DNA of 64,000 nt from Xiphydria camelus (Eukaryota > Arthropoda > Insecta > Hymenoptera > Xiphydriidae), in contig OY783191.1 in the NCBI GenBank assembly GCA_963678675.1, positions 10,734,995 to 10,798,994 of the forward strand, in the 5' to 3' direction. The translations under genes and the position numbers were made by a program. Below, one piece after another: positions 10,320-19,895 of the stretch (the stretch's first letter is position 1; every line of letters begins with the position of its first letter). Below the pieces are notes generated by a model that was not told where the DNA came from, ran no database searches, and saw only the letters and a program-made list of their open reading frames with translations.

Positions 10320-12315
10320 ATATAAATGGGCTCTGGTAAAGCCAACTTGTAAGGACCTTGTTAGGACTTGATAGGACTTCCGTCTTATTAAGACATAAAT
10401 GGCCTCTGTTAATGTAAACTTATCCGGGCCCCATCGGAGCTAGAAAGTGCAAATCTTCTCTCTTAAATATACTACAATTTGTTCATTACTGTTGTTTTAA
10501 AAGAGTTTAATTTTGTTTAAAACTTTAAATAGTGTTAAGACAAATGTAACATAAGCAGAGATGAAAAATAAGAACCTGTTATCATAAATAACATTCATAT
10601 AATACGTACAACAATATTCTTTTGATATGTAATAATATTGAAAACAGTTATCTGGAAATTTTCACATATAACTTACCTATACATAAGTAGATCTTCGATT
10701 TCTTAAATAACAAGGTACGTGGTTGGTCATATGGTTAGAGATGTCAGCTTTGTTTACAGGTTCATCATCGATTTTTGTAAGAAATATCTAGGAGGCCACC
10801 AAGTCACGGCATTCTCAGGGTCCGAAGTATCGTTATCTATCATCTCACCATAACAATATACCTTAACTAAAGAGCATAATATTAGAATAATGAAAGAAAA
10901 GCTAAAATAATCAGATTCCCCAACGTCACGGATTTGAATCTAAAATCAGAGTTTTTTTCATTTCCTACTTGTAGTAAATGGCAAAAATTTAAGAATATAT
11001 AAATTTATGAAATCAATTAATTAGAATAAAATGTAAATACCATTTAATACAATTGAGAGTTTATCAGGGCATTTAAATCATGGCCCGATTAGTTGGCATT
11101 AAAGGGCCTCTAGCGCCAAGTGTTACATGCCTCTTACGGTCCTCATCAGGGCCTGATTATAAACAGGGCCAAATAATCAGGCCCTCATTGCAGGCCTAAT
11201 ACCATTTATATACGGGTTTACGACAGAGATTTAGGCGCGCAAATTAGTCTCGCGATTGAGCATGAGTATCACGTTTTTTCAAAAACTGTCATTGAAAAGA
11301 CTTAATACCTTACATAAAAATGATTCTTCCTAAAACCCTGCGACTACCCCATTAAACCATTGTTCTAAAACCGCAGCCTTTTGTATCGTTCGGTTCAAAA
11401 ATTAGGAAAGCTTTCGATTTTTTTTATAACCTTTGAATTGTGCGGTACAGAAGCCTACAGTTCTGGAACAATGGCTTAATTATCGAAAAAACTTGGTACA
11501 ACGTATCAACATTCCGATACAAGCGGCACAGGTAGGACTTTACTCTTGGAGGTCAAAAAAGATCGCCCTATAGCATCGGTGCCTTTTGGTACAAATGGGT
11601 ACCCTTGAAAATTTATACTTTCTAGGAGTACTAAAGTATCACGTAACGATCTACCCAGTAGAAGTGACACAGGCAATAGCTTACTCCCCACGCAATACAC
11701 TACGTATATCATACGTATATTTTACGTTAATACAGATATGACTCGTATACGTATATGATATATATATATATATTACAGTACACATTTTCCTTGAATAAGG
11801 ATTCAATGACGCGTATTGACACCCCTATTTTATCATTATATCAGACAGCCGAATATCTCGCGTAACATGTAACCTTACTAGTCATTCAAATCGGATCTGT
11901 TTTCTGAAGCACTATCAAAGCAAGAAGTAGGAAATTTCGTCGGATACTCTTCTCGATATGTTACTATCGCATTCGTATGAGTTCGCCAGAACTGTAGTAT
12001 TACTTCCTCATCGCAAAAGTGTAAATAAACATCAGCGACAGAATACGATTTCTTCTCCGACAGGCCGAGATAGTAGACTTTATAAACATAGAGACGCCGA
12101 CATGAAAAATACCGCGTTCTAAAATGCTAACCTTCGTTTCGACGCGCCTCGATGCCTGTTAACAATTCACAGGTAACGAGAAGTATAAATGAACTTTTTT
12201 CCTTGCTATAGGCTCGAGTGTATGATAAGTCGCAGATATAGTGTGTTTCGCTCGCGAGGATGGACCATATAGTTATCGAGAAACTCGATAAAATCGCGAA
12301 CCAAATGTTCAAAGG
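10320..12315. other. No recognised feature; AT-rich flank of the Polinton
   Basis: I see no gene. Small items are a hairpin of GGGCCTGATT/AATCAGGCCC near 11145-11190 and a (TA)n run at about 11757-11774. Confidence 0.6.
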
Positions 12316-12321
12316 AACTTG
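12316..12321. repeat. Target-site duplication, left copy (AACTTG)
   Basis: AACTTG abuts the first base of the left TIR and recurs at 25774-25779 directly after the right TIR. A 6-bp duplication is the hallmark of Polinton integration. Confidence 0.95.
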
Positions 12322-12367
12322 AGTAGATAGGCTATGAGAGTTCGGCGCCACCCACGTGACCAAAAGT

Positions 12368-12416
12368 GGCGGGAAATTTGAATTTTGCGAAAGTGCGCAT
12401 GCGCCATGGCGGGAAA
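12368..12416. promoter_or_regulatory. E2F-like pair flanking an NRF1-like palindrome in the TIR
   Basis: GGCGGGAAA (the E2F half-site of TTTSSCGC type) occurs at 12368-12376 and 12408-12416, and a near copy GGCGGGGAAA near 12733. Between the first two, TGCGCATGCGCC at 12394-12405 matches the NRF1/erect-wing palindrome. One E2F-like site is changed to GGCGAGAAA in the right TIR. Motif matches are seen; binding is inferred. Confidence 0.5.
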
Positions 12417-12436
12417 TTTGAATTCGCGCATCACGT

Positions 12437-12675
12437 GACCCAGTGGAGCTCTGTGATTGGTCGAACCCCTACTCCTCGACCCAATGGAGCTCTGTCATTG
12501 GTTGAACCCCCACTCCTCGACCCCCACCAGATGGCGCCACTGTCGACGCTAGGTGTCGCCACCGTAGGCGGCGACCATTTTGAATGTTCCTCCAACAGAG
12601 CTCTGTGATTGGTCGAACCCCCACTCCTCGACCCAACGGAGCTCTGACATTTTTTGAACCCCAACTCCTCGACCC
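12437..12675. repeat. Four tandem/dispersed 39-bp units with CCAAT boxes
   Basis: The unit GGAGCTCTGTGATTGGTCGA followed by ACCCC(C/T)ACTCCTCGACCC occurs four times in the left TIR, and again in mirror image in the right TIR. Three copies hold ATTGG (reverse CCAAT box); the fourth has lost it in the left TIR but keeps it in the right. Confidence 0.8.
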
Positions 12676-12836
12676 CCACCAGATGGCGCCACCGTCTGCG
12701 GCGGCCATTTTGAAGTGCTCATGCGCCGTGGCGGGGAAATTTGAATGATACTCCTCCTCGACTCCCACCATCAACGCCAGGTGGCACCACTGTCGGCGGG
12801 TAGTCAATGCCAGGTATCTTGCTACTGCGCGTCCGA

Positions 12837-12844
12837 TGACGTCA
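12837..12844. promoter_or_regulatory. CRE/ATF palindrome TGACGTCA in the left TIR
   Basis: This is a perfect TGACGTCA, about 205 bp upstream of the polymerase start codon. The mirror copy lies at 25251-25258. A degenerate second site (TGACGTTA) lies about 80 bp further in. Confidence 0.55.
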
Positions 12845-13049
12845 TCGTTTCTCGTGCAGGTTCAGACTTGCTCCGCGCTACTGCGCAGTTTCGACCGATC
12901 TGCGCGCGTCACATTCCTGAGTGATGACGTTATAGCTTCTCGACGGGCACGAACACGTTTACCCCCACCACCACCACAACGTCTTTGCTTAAATACCGCG
13001 CATCACCGCGCTCACGTCATTAGTCACATCGTGCTCACGAAACGACAAC

Positions 13050-16000
13050 ATGTCTTCCGAACAGTGCCGGAATATTGTGAACATCCATCGACAGGCTTTC
13101 GAGCTGATCGATCGCAAAAGAGTTGATCCCATCGAGATCACGCAATGGATCCGACGTGGGACCGAGAGTTTACGCCTACTCGGACGATTGATGCGCCGAG
13201 AGGGGGCATCGGTCGCCGATAAACAACGGTACCTAGCCGCCATTCGCCAGGTGAAGAGTTATAATCGAAAACTCAAGAGCTTGCTCGTGAGAGGTGGACG
13301 TCTTGGTCAACGTGAACAGAGACGCGTCTCGTGGGAGGATCTCCAGTCGGCGTTCGACGGACGCATCCGCACGGGTGTGATCGTAAACCTGCGAAATCTG
13401 GATCCCACCGCCTTCCTGCAGGACGCGCTGGCCCTCTTCACACCGCGCATCAAGAACGCGCTCAAGAGGGAGAATGCGTTGAAGGTGAATGCTGTACTGG
13501 AGGGCGAGTACAGCATCTTCAAGAATGACGAAGAGATCGTCGAACTGAAGACCTTCGCCACGAAGAACGTCCCAATCCTGCAGACCACCGATTTGAGACA
13601 ATGGTTCATCGAGAATGTGCGGGACCCCATTCTCCGGCAAATGGAGGAATTCCAGGAGCGAGACTCGGGTTGGACGTTGCGAGTCGTCATCAACTTGACC
13701 GTCAACGTGAACCGGTACAACCCAATGAGAGGTAGCTCCTATCTGGAACTTCCTGGGTTTATCAAGAGGAAGGAGGCCTGTGTTAACGTGCAGAATACCG
13801 ACGACCAGTGTTTTAAGTGGGCACTCCTTTCTGCACTGCATCCCGTTGATTGGCGTGACCATCCCAACCGTGTGTCAAAGTACAAGCCGTACGAAAACGA
13901 ATTGAACTTTGCGGGCATAGACTTTCCAGTGACGCTGAGAGAGGTCCCGAAGTTTGAGAAGCAGAATGAGCTCTCAATCAACATTTACGTTCTGCTGAAG
14001 CGCAAAGAAAAATTTTCGGTCGCACCCATCCACGTCACCTCGCACAAGAAGACCAAACATGTGAATCTCCTCATGATTCAAGATCGATACGTCGACGAGA
14101 AATCGAATGAGGAGGAGGTGAACGAGGATGACGAAACTCACACCAACTACCACTACGTGTGCATAAAGGACCTCTCTCGGCTGGTCAGCGCACAACTCTC
14201 AAGATGGAACGGAAAGAAGTATATCTGCGATCGTTGCCTCCATTACTTCGGAAGCCTCGAAGACTTGGGCAACCACGAAGTCGACTGCATCCAGGTGAAT
14301 CGGTGCAAGGTCAAGATGCCTGCACCGATGCACAGCACCTTGAAGTTTAAGAACTTCAACTTCAAGGAAAGGGTGCCGTTTATCGTCTACGCAGACTTCG
14401 AGTGTCTCCTGAAGAACGTCGACCTGCAGCAGACGAGCAAGACGAGAGTTTGTCAAGTGCACGAACCGTTCAGCGTGGGTTACTACGTGAGGTGCAGCTA
14501 CGACGACACGCTGTCGCACTACAACAGCTTTCGCGGCCCGAAACCTGCTGAATGGTTCGCGCGCAAACTTTCTGAACTGGTCGAGCAGGTTGAAGGAGTC
14601 CTCAAGAACACCATACCCATGCAACCGCTCACGGAGGAACAGGAGAGGGCTTTCCACAGCGCCGAGAAGTGTCACATTTGCGGGGAGTCGCTGTTGGATG
14701 TGAAGAGAGTTCGGGACCACTGCCATCTCACCGGCAGATACAGGGGTGCAGCGCACCAGGACTGTAACCTGAATTATCAAGATTCGCGCACCATTCCCGT
14801 AGTCTTCCACAATCTCAGCGGCTACGACAGCCACCTCATCATCAAGGAGATATCCACCTGCTTCGACGGCCGGATCGACCTCCTGCCCTTGAACATGGAG
14901 CGATACGTCTCGTTCACGAAACATCTAAAGGGCAGCGACATCGCTCTTCGGTTCATCGACTCCTTCCGCTTCATGGCATCGTCGCTGGAGAAGTTGGCTT
15001 CTTACCTCGCGGAGGCACCGATCACCAAGAGCGAGTTCCCGCAGATCCAGACCGAACAGTTCGAATTGTTGAGGCGGAAAGGTGTCTTCCCCTACGAGTT
15101 TCTCGACGCGTGGGCCAAGCTAGACGTCACGGAGTTGCCGACCCGGCAACAATTTCACAGCCGTCTCAACGGCTGCGGCATCTCCGACGAGGACTACGAA
15201 CACGCCCAGAGGGTCTGGCGTGAGTTCAACGTGGGAACTCTGGGCGAGTACGCGGACCTCTACCTCAAGACCGACGTCCTGCTGCTGGCCGACGTTTTCG
15301 AGAACTTTCGCGACAACTGCATCGAAGCGTACGGTTTGGATCCAGCCCATTACTACACCACACCCGGCCTCACGTGGGACGCCATGTTGAAGTACACCGC
15401 AATCGAGCTGCAACTGCTCACCGATATCGACATGCTCATGTTCGTCGAACGGGGAATCCGAGGCGGTGTCAGTCAGTGCAGCAACCGTTACGCCCGAGCC
15501 AACAACGCGTACATGAGGGACTACAATCCCGAAGAGGAGACGAAGTACCTCATGTACGTCGATGTGAACAACTTGTACGGCTGGGCGATGACGCAACATC
15601 TCCCGTACGGTGGCTTCGAGTGGGTGGAGAACCTCGGCAACGACGACTTCCAGTGGAATGTGCCCGACGACTCGCCCATCGGATACATACTCGAGGTGGA
15701 CTTGGACTATCCTGAAGCCATCCACGACGTCCACCGAGACCTGCCGCTGTGTCCCGAGCAGATGAAGCCACCGGGCTCGAAGGAGTCCATGCTTCTGACG
15801 ACGTTGTACTCGAAATCACGTTACATCATCCACTACCGCAACCTCAGGCAAGCTCTTGAGCACGGTCTACGGCTCACCAACATCCACAGAGCCCTTAAAT
15901 TCGACCAGTCACCGTGGCTCAAGAGCTACATAGACCTGAACAGCGGTATGAGGAAACGAGCCCGCAATGAGTTTGAGAAGAACTTGTTCAAACTCATGAA

Positions 16001-16700
16001 CAATGCGGTGTTCGGTAAGACGATGGAGAACGTGCGCAAACGTGTTGACGTCAAACTCGTAACCAAGTGGAAGGGCAGGTACGGTGCTGAAGCACTCATC
16101 GCCAAGCCCAACTTCCACAACCGAGCCGTTTTCGCAGAAAACCTCGTAGCCGTGCAGCTCAACAAGATCGAGGTTTTGCTGAACAAGCCGATCTACGTGG
16201 GGTTCTGCGTACTCGACTTGTCGAAAACTTGCGTTTACGAGTTTCACTACGACTTCATGATGCCGACCTTCGAGAGCAATTGCAAGCTGCTCTACACGGA
16301 CACCGATAGCCTCATCTACGAAGTGCGAGGTGGGGACGTCTACGATGTGATGAAGCGTCACATTCGGCGCTTCGACACGTCCGACTACCCCACCGAGAAC
16401 GCTTTCGAGATGCCGCTGGTGAACAAGAAGGTGGTCGGCCTCATGAAGGACGAGTGCAACGGCCAGATCATGACGGAATTCGTCGGACTCCGCAGTAAAA
16501 TGTACAGCGTGCGGGTCAACGGCGAGGACCGCATGAAGAAGGCCAAGGGCGTCAAGTCGTCGGTGCTCGCGAGAACCATAGATTTCGAGGACTACGTCGC
16601 CTGCTTGAGGCAAAAAATACCACACAATATCGCTCGCAGTACCTCTTTCGGTCGAAACTCCACGAAGTGCAGACTGTGCAGCAGACCAAACTCGCGCTAA
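13050..16700 (+). CDS. PolB: Protein-primed DNA polymerase B (pPolB), C-terminus frameshifted
   Basis: This replicates the element using a protein primer at the TIR ends. The 1216-aa frame starts at ATG 13050, with a TATA-like TTAAATA about 60 bp upstream. Visible motifs in order: a Cys/His finger C393-x2-C396...H409...C414; ExoI YADFEC with D449/E451; a second Cys/His finger from C541 (CHICGES...DHCHLTG); ExoII NLSGYDSHLI with D593; ExoIII YLKTDVLLLADVF with D742; PolA DVNNLYGWAM from D838; PolB KLMNNAVFGK from 981; PolC YTDTDSL with D1084/D1086; and GLRSKMYSV near 1150. All catalytic residues are present. The last 27 or so residues look wrong: near an A-run at 16612-16617 the plausible coding frame changes, and that other frame stays open to a stop at 16802-16804. 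Confidence 0.95.
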   Translation: MSSEQCRNIVNIHRQAFELIDRKRVDPIEITQWIRRGTESLRLLGRLMRREGASVADKQRYLAAIRQVKSYNRKLKSLLVRGGRLGQREQRRVSWEDLQSAFDGRIRTGVIVNLRNLDPTAFLQDALALFTPRIKNALKRENALKVNAVLEGEYSIFKNDEEIVELKTFATKNVPILQTTDLRQWFIENVRDPILRQMEEFQERDSGWTLRVVINLTVNVNRYNPMRGSSYLELPGFIKRKEACVNVQNTDDQCFKWALLSALHPVDWRDHPNRVSKYKPYENELNFAGIDFPVTLREVPKFEKQNELSINIYVLLKRKEKFSVAPIHVTSHKKTKHVNLLMIQDRYVDEKSNEEEVNEDDETHTNYHYVCIKDLSRLVSAQLSRWNGKKYICDRCLHYFGSLEDLGNHEVDCIQVNRCKVKMPAPMHSTLKFKNFNFKERVPFIVYADFECLLKNVDLQQTSKTRVCQVHEPFSVGYYVRCSYDDTLSHYNSFRGPKPAEWFARKLSELVEQVEGVLKNTIPMQPLTEEQERAFHSAEKCHICGESLLDVKRVRDHCHLTGRYRGAAHQDCNLNYQDSRTIPVVFHNLSGYDSHLIIKEISTCFDGRIDLLPLNMERYVSFTKHLKGSDIALRFIDSFRFMASSLEKLASYLAEAPITKSEFPQIQTEQFELLRRKGVFPYEFLDAWAKLDVTELPTRQQFHSRLNGCGISDEDYEHAQRVWREFNVGTLGEYADLYLKTDVLLLADVFENFRDNCIEAYGLDPAHYYTTPGLTWDAMLKYTAIELQLLTDIDMLMFVERGIRGGVSQCSNRYARANNAYMRDYNPEEETKYLMYVDVNNLYGWAMTQHLPYGGFEWVENLGNDDFQWNVPDDSPIGYILEVDLDYPEAIHDVHRDLPLCPEQMKPPGSKESMLLTTLYSKSRYIIHYRNLRQALEHGLRLTNIHRALKFDQSPWLKSYIDLNSGMRKRARNEFEKNLFKLMNNAVFGKTMENVRKRVDVKLVTKWKGRYGAEALIAKPNFHNRAVFAENLVAVQLNKIEVLLNKPIYVGFCVLDLSKTCVYEFHYDFMMPTFESNCKLLYTDTDSLIYEVRGGDVYDVMKRHIRRFDTSDYPTENAFEMPLVNKKVVGLMKDECNGQIMTEFVGLRSKMYSVRVNGEDRMKKAKGVKSSVLARTIDFEDYVACLRQKIPHNIARSTSFGRNSTKCRLCSRPNSR

Positions 16701-16891
16701 GTCCGCACGACGATAAGAGGTGCCTGCAGCCCGACACCACGGACACTCTGCCCTGGGGGCACTGCAGAATAATTGCCGATGTATATATGGATGTGGATGA
16801 GTAAATGAGTGTGTGCGTGTGTAATAGGATTACGAATGTAAATATAGATCTAGAGAGGAATAGGATTAAGAATCTAAATATGATTTGAAGG

Positions 16892-16897
16892 AATAAA
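16892..16897 (+). terminator. Poly(A) signal AATAAA for the polymerase gene
   Basis: AATAAA lies about 90 bp downstream of the -1-frame stop of PolB. The following ATTTATTTATTTATTT gives AATAAA/ATAAAT signals on the minus strand that overlap the integrase stop codon. One short segment thus ends both convergent units. Confidence 0.65.
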
Positions 16898-16909
16898 TGA
16901 ATTATTTAT

Positions 16910-17830
16910 TTATTTATTTATCCAACTGTTGTGCGAATCATTGAAACACAGCCACTTTACAAATAGTCTATTTCCGCGTCTCTTGAGCACCCGCTCCACG
17001 AGGTAGACGTCGGGATGTTTGACCGCGGCGAGTTCTTCCTCGTAGAAAGCACCCTCGATGGGTTGATCCTGGTAATCCTTCAGCCGATACGTCACTGGAT
17101 CGGTGTTCTTTACCCCAGCGACGGTGAATATCTCCGTTGTCCAGTTGGGTGTGTAACCCTTTTCGAAGACGTGCTTGAACTTGCTGACACGTACTTTGTC
17201 ACCGAATCGGAACTTTGGCTTCTTCTTCCGCGTTCCCGTGCTATAATTCTTGTACACGCGTAGCAACAGCTGTTGAGCGTTTCGAGCGGTGACCTCGCGC
17301 GGTTTCATCCCGATGGTTCGATGTTTGATGTCGTTATAGGTGGACACCAAGTCGGGCAAAATATCCGTCCACTTGTAATTTCCGCGTAGACTGAATTGCA
17401 TCCACATCTTGCTCTTCAGGGTGCGATTGAAACGCTCACAGATGGACGCTTTCAGGTTGCTGAAGGTCGAGTACAGGTTAATGCCGTGTCGCTGCATGAG
17501 AGCCTCAAACTTGATGTTGTAGAATTCCTTGCCAGAGTCGACCTGCAGGTTCTTCGGTGTACGTCCTTGCTCGAGAACAGTTTTCATAGCGGCCGTAACG
17601 TCATTGGCGTTCTTGCTCTTGGATGGCACGGCCCAGGCGAATTTCGAAAACACATCGATAACCGTTAGCAGGAAGTGGTGTCCACCGTTAGTTCTCGCGT
17701 AAGCCGACATGTCGACAAGATCCGCTTGCCAGGTCTCGTCCAGTCCGCGAATGTCAACGCGCCGACGTGGGAAATTTCTTCTTGCCGGCTTGTGAAGTTC
17801 CGTCACCACAGCTAACTTCTCTTCATCCAT
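16910..17830 (-). CDS. INT: Retroviral-like DDE integrase with C-terminal chromodomain
   Basis: This 306-aa integrase inserts the element and would make the 6-bp duplication. It starts at ATG 17830. The rve core shows WQADLVDM (D37), LQVDSGKEF (D98) and ICERFNRTLK (E132), a complete DDE triad. An SH3-like region follows (KFRFGDKVRVSK). The last 32 or so residues (VYLVERVLKRRGNRLFVKWL...SW) form a chromodomain that may guide insertion through histone marks. I see no N-terminal HHCC zinc finger. The start overlaps the end of the upstream fibre-like gene by 19 bp. The stop coincides with minus-strand AATAAA signals. Confidence 0.95.
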   Translation of the reverse strand: MDEEKLAVVTELHKPARRNFPRRRVDIRGLDETWQADLVDMSAYARTNGGHHFLLTVIDVFSKFAWAVPSKSKNANDVTAAMKTVLEQGRTPKNLQVDSGKEFYNIKFEALMQRHGINLYSTFSNLKASICERFNRTLKSKMWMQFSLRGNYKWTDILPDLVSTYNDIKHRTIGMKPREVTARNAQQLLLRVYKNYSTGTRKKKPKFRFGDKVRVSKFKHVFEKGYTPNWTTEIFTVAGVKNTDPVTYRLKDYQDQPIEGAFYEEELAAVKHPDVYLVERVLKRRGNRLFVKWLCFNDSHNSWINK

Positions 17831-18228
17831 CGGTCCTCCAGTGCTTTCAATTGGGCGTTCAACTGGTTAATGAGCTCGGAACTGCGCAACGTCAACTCTT
17901 CAAAGCTCTCATTGTCCACACGTTGTTTCTTCAAATTCTCCCGAAAGTTGGAATCGAGAACTTGAACGATTGCATTGACACTGTCGATTTCGCTTCGCAT
18001 GGCCGTCGTGATCTGGCATATGGTACGAATTTCTTGTCGTATCAGACTCTGCATGATGCTCAAGGTAACTGCATCGTTCTGCTGTGTGGGATGGGCAACA
18101 TTGCACAATCTCTTATTCGCCACGTCGTACTGTCCATCAATGGTAAATTTGAATCCCTCGCCAGCAGATCCCGAAGGACCGCGTCCACTCCTGCTGTTCA
18201 ACTGTCGTCCGAACACGTCGATACTCAT
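17812..18228 (-). CDS. Small fibre-like protein, coiled-coil C-terminus
   Basis: The 138-aa protein starts at ATG 18228; the open frame continues upstream but without a better start. Residues 1-57 are Gly/Ser-rich, then hold FKFTIDGQYDVANKRLCN, followed by HPTQQNDAVTL. That N-V-x2-P-x4-D-A-V-T pattern is common in phage tail-fibre and collar proteins. Residues 58-135 look like one long amphipathic helix, probably a coiled coil. I recognise relatives in insect Polintons but know no assigned function. A trimeric fibre or vertex spike is my inference. It lies 34 bp after the acidic-protein gene and overlaps the integrase start. A TTATTAG and a TCAGT initiator-like motif lie 41 and 13 bp upstream. 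Confidence 0.75.
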   Translation of the reverse strand: MSIDVFGRQLNSRSGRGPSGSAGEGFKFTIDGQYDVANKRLCNVAHPTQQNDAVTLSIMQSLIRQEIRTICQITTAMRSEIDSVNAIVQVLDSNFRENLKKQRVDNESFEELTLRSSELINQLNAQLKALEDRWMKRS

Positions 18229-18262
18229 GGTGGTACTGACGAAGAGACATCGTGCGATCCCA

Positions 18263-19129
18263 CTAATAAATGATGTCGGCTTCGCGCAATTCCTCGATGA
18301 TGGATATGATCTCGTTGGAGTGACCCGAGTTACCGGCAGCCTGAGACGCCAGCAGCAGACGAAGACGATCCACGAGTTCGTTGGGATCGTCCCAGTACGT
18401 GTAATCCACTCGTTTACCACTCTCGGCGACCATGTATCGTGGCAGGCCCGCTCCTCCGCGTTTCGGCGACTTAGCGTAGTAGCCGATAGCGCTTGCGATA
18501 ATGTTCTTGAACTTGAGGCTCATGCTATCGCGTATCAGTCCACTCTCGGTATAATACTTTCTGTGCGCATTCGTCGCGAGGATGATTTTTCCATAATTGT
18601 TCATATCATCCTGACTCACGAGGGTCTCGTCGGGTGTCTTCTTGAGCAGTAACTCGATTAGACCTCTGGTGTTCGGATAAACTGTGTCACCCACGCGAAT
18701 GAGATTACGTTCGAAGACTATCGGAGAATTGCCAATCATCAACCGCCCTCCGGGTAGCTCGCGCACACCGTAAATCGTGTCCTGATCTTTCTTTTCCATC
18801 TTCCTCAAGTACTCCTTCCCCAAGTCTTCATCTTCATCCTCAGCCTCCTTCTCCTCCTCCTCCTCCACCTCAACGTCATCCGTTATCGTCCGGAAGGATG
18901 CATCGTCTTCCTCATCCTCCTCCTTTTCACGCTTCGGTTCGATCTTGACGGGTGCCACGGACTGAGCTAATTTCTCCAGTGGAGTCACCATAGGTTTGAA
19001 GACTTCAATCATCACGCGTTCGGTGCTCTCTCTGCCCAGTTTTATCATTCGATGCTTTCGTCGAATCGCGTCACTGGCTTTCGCGATTTGACGTAAAACG
19101 TCCTTCTCCTTACGTATCTCGCTCTGCAT
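18263..19129 (-). CDS. Conserved Polinton acidic protein (DUF8207-like)
   Basis: The 288-aa protein starts at ATG 19129. Residues 1-45 are a charged helix (KEKDVLRQIAKASDAIRRKH). About 66-108 is a very acidic Glu/Asp linker. About 118-215 is a conserved core (IYGVRELPGGRLMIG, VYPNTRGLIELLLKKTPDE, DMNNYGKIILATNAHR). The tail 220-288 holds a KSPKRGGAGLPRYMV segment and ends ELREADIIY. This layout is common in insect Polintons and, I believe, corresponds to Pfam DUF8207, which I could not check. Function unknown. Position between ATPase and fibre-like genes suggests a structural or packaging role. No catalytic motif is visible. Confidence 0.85.
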   Translation of the reverse strand: MQSEIRKEKDVLRQIAKASDAIRRKHRMIKLGRESTERVMIEVFKPMVTPLEKLAQSVAPVKIEPKREKEEDEEDDASFRTITDDVEVEEEEEKEAEDEDEDLGKEYLRKMEKKDQDTIYGVRELPGGRLMIGNSPIVFERNLIRVGDTVYPNTRGLIELLLKKTPDETLVSQDDMNNYGKIILATNAHRKYYTESGLIRDSMSLKFKNIIASAIGYYAKSPKRGGAGLPRYMVAESGKRVDYTYWDDPNELVDRLRLLLASQAAGNSGHSNEIISIIEELREADIIY

Positions 19130-19175
19130 GTTGACACGTCCGGATACCACAGTCGACTGATCAACGCTTCCTCAA

Positions 19176-19895
19176 TCATTGCACATTTATCAGGTTCACG
19201 AAGCAGTCGAAACCCCTCCTGTATCTACCCTCATTGAGCTCCCGGTCCTTGTCGATGACAACGAATCCGTACTTGTCGGCATTCCAGCAAGCGGAGCATA
19301 TGTCCTTGAACTTTGCGTAAGACATGTCCGTGTTCACGTGATCGTTGTAAACGTGTCGGAGATTCGTGTCATCCTGTCGGAAGAGCACCAGCAGGTTGGT
19401 GTTATCGCGCACCAGGTGTTTAGGAATACGAGCGTACGTCTGACAGAGGTAGAAGCAGTCGACATCCCTGTGTCGACCCATGCAGAAAAAGGCTCTGATG
19501 CCGTCTTGCTTCTCGCAAGCGACATCGTCGAAGATCATTATCGAGTTTGGACGTGTCTCTTCCGGCGACACCACTTGCTCGTGCTCGTTGAAAGCATGAT
19601 ACTCGACACCGTCCACCGAACCGAGCACTTTTTCCAGGAACCTGTACTTGGGCTGATTGAGCGATTTCGAGTAGACGTACACGTTCTCGAATCTCAGTCC
19701 ATCGGGATGCATCACGAGGGTGAGCAGCGCGTTCGTCTTGCCGCAATTGGATGGTCCGCAAAACACTGCCCGCACGCTATTTGGCAGCATATCACCGTGC
19801 TGCTTCTTCTTCTTCTCGGCACTCCGTTGCGCGAGCTCGTCAAAGTTTATCACAGGCAGTCTGGTGGACTGTTGGTCGAATCGTAGTTCAGTTAT
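19176..19895 (-). CDS. ATPase: FtsK/A32-type genome-packaging ATPase, start codon ATA
   Basis: This ATPase should pump DNA into capsids. It shows Walker A CGPSNCGKTNALL (nt 19733-19760 region) and Walker B SIMIFDDVA (about 19519-19545), then FLCQTYARIPKHL-type sensor residues as in Polinton ATPases. The open frame runs further upstream to 20054 but contains no ATG and enters the oppositely oriented PLA2 gene. The expected start falls on ATA at 19893-19895, before TELRFD. A TATATAAA on the same strand lies 36 bp upstream of it. The first in-frame ATG (19788-19790) would still keep Walker A but lose about 35 residues. Either the start is mutated, initiation is non-AUG, or ATG 19790 is used. Confidence 0.92.
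   Translation of the reverse strand: MTELRFDQQSTRLPVINFDELAQRSAEKKKKQHGDMLPNSVRAVFCGPSNCGKTNALLTLVMHPDGLRFENVYVYSKSLNQPKYRFLEKVLGSVDGVEYHAFNEHEQVVSPEETRPNSIMIFDDVACEKQDGIRAFFCMGRHRDVDCFYLCQTYARIPKHLVRDNTNLLVLFRQDDTNLRHVYNDHVNTDMSYAKFKDICSACWNADKYGFVVIDKDRELNEGRYRRGFDCFVNLINVQ

Larger units (their letters stand above)
12322..12897 (+). repeat. Left terminal inverted repeat
   Basis: This aligns without gaps to the reverse complement of 25198-25773. I noted about five mismatches (for example at the TTTTTTG/TTGGTTG position near 12650). It begins AGTAGATAGGCTATGAGAGT. The repeat is rich in promoter-like motifs described separately. In protein-primed elements the ends are also the replication origins. 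Confidence 0.95.

Noticed and set aside
14199..16625. Long antisense open frames inside the polymerase gene (for example 14199-14924, 15120-15734, 15909-16625)
   Set aside because: They are GC-driven shadows of the conserved sense frame and contain no recognisable motifs.
19179..19886. 235-codon plus-strand frame opposite the ATPase
   Set aside because: The minus strand has clear Walker A and B motifs; the plus frame has none.
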